In this document: in pieces, positions 59,871-64,000 of the stretch
Layout: each line of letters begins with the position of its first letter
How positions within the stretch are numbered: position 1 is the first letter of the stretch
Assembly (NCBI GenBank): GCA_046297935.1
Contig: JBKBHA010000005.1
Span: forward strand, 214,782-278,781
Direction: 5' to 3'
DNA length: 64,000 nt
Origin: CAYMZZ01 sp046297935
GTDB taxonomy: Bacteria; Bacteroidota; Bacteroidia; Chitinophagales; Chitinophagaceae
Translations under genes and position numbers: made by a program
The notes under the pieces: generated by a model
What the model was told of the DNA's origin: nothing
Seen by the model: only the letters and a program-made list of their open reading frames with translations
Database searches by the model: none

Positions 59871-60416
59871 CAACTGCTGAAAAAGCTTTCAAAACTTATT
59901 GAGACCAATAGCCTGACGCAAAAATATTTCCGTCAAATTGAAGAGGGTGGAAAACCTGCATATAGCTCAGATATTGGGATTAGTAAGCAAGAATTTGATC
60001 AGCTAATAGAACTCTTTTCATATAAAGAACCTGAAAAACTAAGTGGAACACTTAAAATCATTAAAGATGAAAATAGTTTTAAGTTTGAAGGACAAGCAAG
60101 ACTGTCTCTATTAAATTCCTTAATTATAAACATGAATAGTAAATCTGTCTCTTTTACACAATATAGCATGACGTTAATAAAGGACTCTATTGATCTATCT
60201 GCTGAAGACATCCCCCAAGGCGATACAATAGAATTTTATGAGTATTACAAAGGACCTGACGGTATATTAGGGTTAACAGGATTGGACGGTATCTATGAAT
60301 TATTAGTTGCTAAACTCAAGCCAAGTAATAAGACCTATTTATCCTTCTTTGCCAGACGACCTAATAGTATTGAACATCCTATACCTGACCTAATCAATGT
60401 CATAATTGACAAATAA
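59853..60416 (+). pseudogene. Cassette 19: 5'-truncated gene of unknown function
   Basis: The frame is open from within the site remnant to TAA 60414-60416; only a TTG at 59853 could start it. The genuine part begins about GQRQLLKKLSKLIETNSLTQ and includes 'LSGTLKIIKDENSFKFEGQARLSLLNSLIINM' and 'PNSIEHPIPDLINVIIDK'. The missing N-terminus fits a signal peptide, lost in the deletion that also removed most of site 18. It may still be expressed from the TTG, but this is unlikely. Confidence 0.6.
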
Positions 60417-60425
60417 AAGTCATGC

Positions 60426-60622
60426 CAATAACATGGAGTTTGCTGCTATGCTGGCTGACGAATATATGCTCATCGTCCCGTTCGTTTATCAGCAGTAGTG
60501 CGGGCTGGGCGAAAAAAACCGGTCAACAGAATATATTTTCAACTGCATTAGCTTTACTCATCTTTGGTTCGGGCTGACGGAATACAGAAGGTAGCCCCAT
60601 CGCCAATGCTGCGGCCTTGTAG
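60426..60622 (+). repeat. attC-like cassette site 19
   Basis: 197 bp. Opening box CAATAAC (60426-60432), closing box CTTGTAG (60616-60622), where GTT has become CTT; right inner box CGCCAATGC at 60601-60609. The partner of the opening box was lost with the start of cassette 19. Confidence 0.72.
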
Positions 60623-60705
60623 GCAATTTAAAGACAAACATTCCCATACTTATTAGATTTCCGAACTTTTAACTCGTTTCCTAAAACAACCAGCCTAAAG
60701 TTTAT

Positions 60706-61431
60706 ATGGATATACTTGTAAAAACTGACTCGAATGCACTCAGAAAACGGTATGAGCATTTCTTCTTTTCAGGCATGACTCTGCTTTTGCTTGCTACATT
60801 TTTTATTGGCTTTGCTTCAACTTACTATTTGGCAGGCATAACAAATGCACCACTTCCAGACAAAACTATTCATGTACATGCAATTGTATTCACTATTTGG
60901 ATGCTCCTGCTTGTTGCACAGGTTTCTCTCATATTTATTAACAAGGTCAATATTCATCGTCAACTCGGAATAATTAGTTTTTGCTTTACCTTTTTAATGA
61001 TTCCTACAGGGCTTATGGCCAGTGTGGATACTCTAAAGCGAACGATTGCTCCAGGAATTGATGAGTTGTTGTTTATAATAAACATCACCATGTTACTCGG
61101 TTTCACATCTTTTATGGCAGCAGCATATAGAATGAAAAACAATCCCGCTGCACATAAGAGACTTATACTTATTGCTAATATTTCTCTTGTTTTTGCAGGG
61201 CTGATTCGATGGCCATTCGATTTACTCTTTCATAATATCCCTATTGCAGCAAGAGCTTCTTATCTTTTCCTGCTTCCGTTAGTGCTTTATGATTTATGGA
61301 GCATGCGGAAAGTTCACCGAGTAACACTTTGGTCAAGCATACTGCTGATATTTGTTTTTGAGCTTCGTTTTATGATTGCTAAAACAATAGTTTGGCTCGA
61401 CTTTGTAGCATGGATTAAACTCCATTTTTAA
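60706..61431 (+). CDS. Cassette 20: seven-span membrane protein
   Basis: 241 residues with seven hydrophobic helices. Conserved-looking His residues stand at 'KTIHVHAIVFTIWMLLLV', 'KVNIHRQLGII' and 'PAAHKRLILIANI', as in Bacteroidota membrane proteins related to DUF2306/cytochrome-b561-like families; assignment is tentative. Starts 83 bases after the closing box of site 19. Boundaries CTTGTAGGCA and TGCTTACAAC agree at 8 of 10. Confidence 0.65.
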   Translation: MDILVKTDSNALRKRYEHFFFSGMTLLLLATFFIGFASTYYLAGITNAPLPDKTIHVHAIVFTIWMLLLVAQVSLIFINKVNIHRQLGIISFCFTFLMIPTGLMASVDTLKRTIAPGIDELLFIINITMLLGFTSFMAAAYRMKNNPAAHKRLILIANISLVFAGLIRWPFDLLFHNIPIAARASYLFLLPLVLYDLWSMRKVHRVTLWSSILLIFVFELRFMIAKTIVWLDFVAWIKLHF

Positions 61432-61476
61432 GAGTATATTATGAATGCTATTGGGATACATCAATTAATAAACTGC

Positions 61477-61810
61477 TTACAACAAAAGGTTTTGTGCAAT
61501 TGGGGCATGACGTTGAAGTAATCATTAGCAGTAGATATCCAGGCTTTGGTTTCGGCGGACGGAATTCTGCCGAGCATCAGTTCTAAACTTCGGCTTTTTA
61601 GTTATAAATTTCGGAGGCTAACAAAGGGTTGGGCGCTAGGGCAGCTTTTCGAATATATTGTCAATTTTATATCACTACTGAGCGACATATCCAGTTTTCG
61701 ATTGATACTCAGCTTTAGTATATATTCTCGGTGTTATTATGTTTACTCTGCATGCGTTCGGGCTTTCGGCTCGCGGAGTTTGCCAGAGTGCCAAGGCCCG
61801 CTCGTTAGCG
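61477..61810 (+). repeat. Composite attC-like site 20 (two sites fused)
   Basis: 334 bp, too long for one site. Opening box TTACAAC at 61477-61483 starts the first; a second opening box, GGCTAAC at 61617-61623 with GGGTTGGGCGCT behind it, starts another that closes with GTTAGCG at 61804-61810. No gene lies between them, so an empty or deleted cassette separates two sites. Confidence 0.7.
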
Positions 61811-61859
61811 GCAAGTTGACCGCATAGACCGACAAAGATTAGATATAAACAAATTTTAA

Positions 61860-63062
61860 ATGGAAAAAATGAAGTTAGCATTGATTGTATTTTTGACGAC
61901 AACTATATTTTGCACAAGCATCTTAGGGCAAACTTTTAAAATGGAGATTCCGAAAACTTCGATAGACAGTTTTATTCAAAGCAAAATGAAGGAATCAGGA
62001 ATTGTTGGCATCGGCGCATCAATAATTATCGACAAGAAATTAGTTTGGACAAATGGATATGGCTATTCCGACAAGGAAGCCAAAGCTCCTTTTACGCCAT
62101 CGACAATTATGAATATTGCTTCGGTCAGTAAGACATTTACGGGAGTCTGCATGATGAAAGCAGTTGAAGAAGGAATAGTTTCGCTTGACGAAGACATAAA
62201 TAACTATCTGCCTTTCAAAGTAATTAATCCAAATTTTCCAGGCGAGATAATTACGTTACGACATTTGGCTACACATACATCAAGCATAACAGACAGACAG
62301 GTAGTGTATGATAGCACATATTATTATGGGGGACGTATACCTGAACCATTAGGTGAGTTCCTGAAAGGTTATTTTACACATGATGGCAAAAACTATTCAA
62401 ATGAGAATTTCTTAAATGCAAAACCAGGAACTAATAGAGAATATTCTAACATCGGAGCAGGATTAGCAGGATATATAATTGAATTGAGAACAAGAAAAAC
62501 CCTAAACGAGTATGCTAGAAAGAATATTTTTAAACCCTTGAAGATGCGAAGTTCGGGATGGGCATTGAATGAAATTGATATTGCTAAACATTCTAAACTT
62601 TATGAAAAAAAGGGCGATAGTATTGTGCAAATCCAATTATATGAAGGAACAACTTATCCTGACGGTGGTGTCAGAACTTCCGTACAAGAATTGTCTAATT
62701 TTTTTATTAGCCTATTGAATGACGGCAAATATAGAAAAACGAGAATTTTAAAAAAGGAAACGGTTGAAGAAATGCTTCGTTTTCAATACACCGAGACTAA
62801 CAAACCTGAAAATGTAAAATTAAACAAGGTTAACCAAGGTATTTTCTGGGCGACCAAGTTAAGTGCAACAAGAATTGGACACAATGGCTCAGACCCGGGA
62901 GTAAGAACTTTTATGTTGTCTGACTTGAAAAAGGAATTTGCAATAATTGTATTTTTCAATACCTCATTGGACGAGAATGGGGAGAATGTATTCTTTGCCA
63001 TCTATGAAGAACTTTACAATTACGCAAAAGACTTAAAGACGAAAAAAGCAACCAGCCGCTAA
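61860..63062 (+). CDS. Cassette 21: serine hydrolase (beta-lactamase/AmpC-like fold)
   Basis: 400 residues. Signal peptide (about 1-23, ending ILGQ). The penicillin-binding-type active site is complete: SxxK in 'IMNIASVSKTFTGVCMM', YxN in 'NREYSNIGAGLAGYII' and the third motif as 'RIGHNGSDPGVRTFM' (H-x-G instead of K-x-G, as in esterase/peptidase members). Substrate unknown; a true beta-lactamase cannot be claimed. The TAA stop is inside the end box CCGCTAAC. Boundaries GTTAGCGGC and GCCGCTAAC are exact over 9 bases. Confidence 0.85.
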   Translation: MEKMKLALIVFLTTTIFCTSILGQTFKMEIPKTSIDSFIQSKMKESGIVGIGASIIIDKKLVWTNGYGYSDKEAKAPFTPSTIMNIASVSKTFTGVCMMKAVEEGIVSLDEDINNYLPFKVINPNFPGEIITLRHLATHTSSITDRQVVYDSTYYYGGRIPEPLGEFLKGYFTHDGKNYSNENFLNAKPGTNREYSNIGAGLAGYIIELRTRKTLNEYARKNIFKPLKMRSSGWALNEIDIAKHSKLYEKKGDSIVQIQLYEGTTYPDGGVRTSVQELSNFFISLLNDGKYRKTRILKKETVEEMLRFQYTETNKPENVKLNKVNQGIFWATKLSATRIGHNGSDPGVRTFMLSDLKKEFAIIVFFNTSLDENGENVFFAIYEELYNYAKDLKTKKATSR

Positions 63063-63190
63063 CATCGTTGTGGCGATTGTGGGGCTGACAGTTGTAAACT
63101 CAACATTTGTAATTCTATTTGGTATTTGTACAACTGTTGGTCTGACGTTATTCAAATGCCCCACCTTCGCCAATACGTAGATCGTTGTAT
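63057..63190 (+). repeat. attC-like cassette site 21
   Basis: 134 bp. Opening box CGCTAAC (63057-63063), inner CGTTGTGGCGA against TCGCCAATACG (9 of 11), closing box GTTGTAT (63184-63190). Confidence 0.82.
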
Positions 63191-63606
63191 GCAACCTAAT
63201 ACCCTTTTCAAAATTTATAGTCAAATATGTTGGGACATTTGACAAAGAAGGATTTCCAACTATTACAAAAGAGAAAAGGCCGAAGATTATTTATACTAAG
63301 GTAGAAATAAAATCGGCTTTTAAAGGTGGAGATTCTTCCTGGATACAATCGCTTGAGAAAACCCTAAATCAATCGATCCAGTATAAAAATGGCGCCAAGC
63401 CAGGAAAGTACATTGTTTCAGTCCAATTTATTGTAGATAAGGATGGTAATATCAGTGATATCAAGGCACTGACTAACAATGGGTACGGAATGGAAGCTGA
63501 AGTGTTGCGGGCAATTAAGAAGAGAGCGGTTTGGCTTCCTTCTGCTCAGGGGGTACCGGTGAGGCCATACCGCACATCATCGGCAACTCCCTCGCGGAGT
63601 AACTAG
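63190..63606 (+). pseudogene. Cassette 22: TonB C-terminal domain gene lacking a start
   Basis: The frame is open from the site to TAG 63604-63606 but has no ATG, GTG or TTG before the domain. It reads 'KVEIKSAFKGGDSSWIQSLEKTLNQS', then 'GKYIVSVQFIVDKDGNISDIKALTNNGYGMEAEVLRAIKKRAVWLPSAQG', the TonB_C fold of energy-transducer-like proteins. The N-terminus seems lost, or a frameshift separates it from the ATG at 63216. Boundaries GTTGTATGCA and TGCCTACAAC agree at 9 of 10. Confidence 0.72.
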
Positions 63607-63626
63607 CTATTTCGACAATGGGCTGC

Positions 63627-63839
63627 CTACAACATGGGGCTTGCCGCTATGCTGGCTGGCAACTAAATCATCGTCTTTTTGCCTGCCGGCAGGCAGGCTC
63701 GCTATCAGCAGCGCTTCGGTCAGACGGAATTCCGTTCAGCTTTTGTGCTTAACTTCAACATCAGTAATTCTATTGGGCTTCAGTTCCAAGCTGACATACC
63801 ACAGAATGACAGCATAACAGCAAGCTCTGGCCGTTGTGC
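63627..63839 (+). repeat. attC-like cassette site 22 (with palindrome)
   Basis: 213 bp. Opening box CTACAAC (63627-63633), inner GGGCTTGCCG against CAGCAAGCTC (8 of 10), closing box GTTGTGC (63833-63839). Palindrome CCTGCCGGCAGGCAGG at 63682-63697. Another cassette should begin here. Confidence 0.82.
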
Positions 63840-64000
63840 GCAACCTGCAGTACTAAAGTTTAATGAAATCAGGTCTGGATGATTATTTCACTAACGCTGA
63901 CCCGGGTATTTCGGTAATGATGTGACCCACCTGTTGGGCTATGAGGATTTGACGATTTAAAGCTAGTTTTTATCGGGAACTTTTACTGATTTTTTTCTGA
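63840..64000. other. Start of a further cassette, cut by the window edge
   Basis: The sequence after the last closing box should belong to cassette 23 (its end box would be GCGCACAAC, not reached). The only ATG frame (from 63863) ends after 20 codons, so either the gene starts later or the cassette is degenerate. Confidence 0.4.

Noticed and set aside
61546..61827. 93-codon open frame inside composite site 20
   Set aside because: It lies wholly inside the recombination site sequence, ignores the box structure and has no coding character.
61860..63062. Antibiotic-resistance beta-lactamase cassette
   Set aside because: The third motif is H-x-G rather than K-T-G and the protein fits the broad serine hydrolase group; resistance cannot be claimed from sequence.
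46839..63839. Cassette sites as ordinary MITE/REP dispersed repeats
   Set aside because: The outer boxes match between the two ends of a gene cassette, not within a repeat copy, and all genes point the same way; MITEs do not predict this.
63863..63925. 20-codon ATG frame after the last site
   Set aside because: Too short and without a recognisable feature; the window ends before the cassette does.

Overview
The window looks like a chromosome segment of a Bacteroidota bacterium, most likely Chitinophagia/Chitinophagaceae. The signs are a type IX secretion C-terminal tail on a 1435-residue surface protein, a propeller-type (Reg_prop/Y_Y_Y) sensor kinase, a 34-residue ribosomal protein THX gene, a DUF4286 gene, a split methionine synthase, few Shine-Dalgarno sequences, and TAnnTTTG-type -7 boxes (for example 523-530). 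All family names come from reading the translations; no database search was run.

Bases 1-34,250 are ordinary core genome: the end of a LolA-like gene; rplM-rpsI-rpsB-tsf with a strong terminator; a TPR sensor kinase with a LuxR-type regulator; pyrH; a membrane-anchored coiled-coil protein; pdxH; thx and HU; DUF4286 and DUF2339 proteins; exodeoxyribonuclease III; a LOG-family enzyme; SemiSWEET and a HAD hydrolase; a LytTR regulator/kinase pair; an S41 peptidase; an RDD protein; metH in two genes; recR; an Ig-like lipoprotein; a UvrD-like helicase fused to a PD-(D/E)XK Fe-S nuclease; a GH20 hexosaminidase; a nucleoid-associated protein; and a VOC protein. Several gaps hold long inverted repeats: a perfect 47-bp pair at 29,658-29,789, a perfect 27-bp pair at 19,773-19,839, a long imperfect one at 9,720-9,964, and 7-bp tandem units at 7,096-7,358.

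Bases 34,260-36,270 are a small accessory island at a tRNA-Arg(CCT) gene. A 79-codon GIY-YIG nuclease ORF lies between a broken copy of the tRNA 5' part, itself split by a 39-nt palindrome, and the intact tRNA. The nuclease's last two sense codons and stop are the first bases of the tRNA. Next come an HTH gene killed by one TAA codon, a HEPN-like gene and a small membrane protein gene. Bases 36,430-45,230 carry a LuxR-type regulator, the propeller sensor kinase, a receiver-only regulator and the giant surface protein.

The most interesting part is 45,800 to the right edge. About 22 small genes or gene remnants, all on the + strand, mostly single and mostly unknown, are separated by imperfect palindromic sites of about 120-330 bp. 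Each site begins with a box ending in AAC, followed by an inner box, a variable centre, a complementary inner box, and a closing box beginning GTT. The sequence after GTT at the start of each cassette is the reverse complement of the sequence before AAC at the end of the same cassette, while it differs between cassettes. This is the signature of integron gene cassettes with attC sites. I therefore read the region as an integron-type cassette array in a Bacteroidota genome with unusually long attC-like sites and no integrase inside the window. Its contents fit: small lipoproteins, a ParDE toxin-antitoxin pair, a barstar-like immunity protein, small membrane proteins and a serine hydrolase, plus decayed, truncated and fused cassettes.
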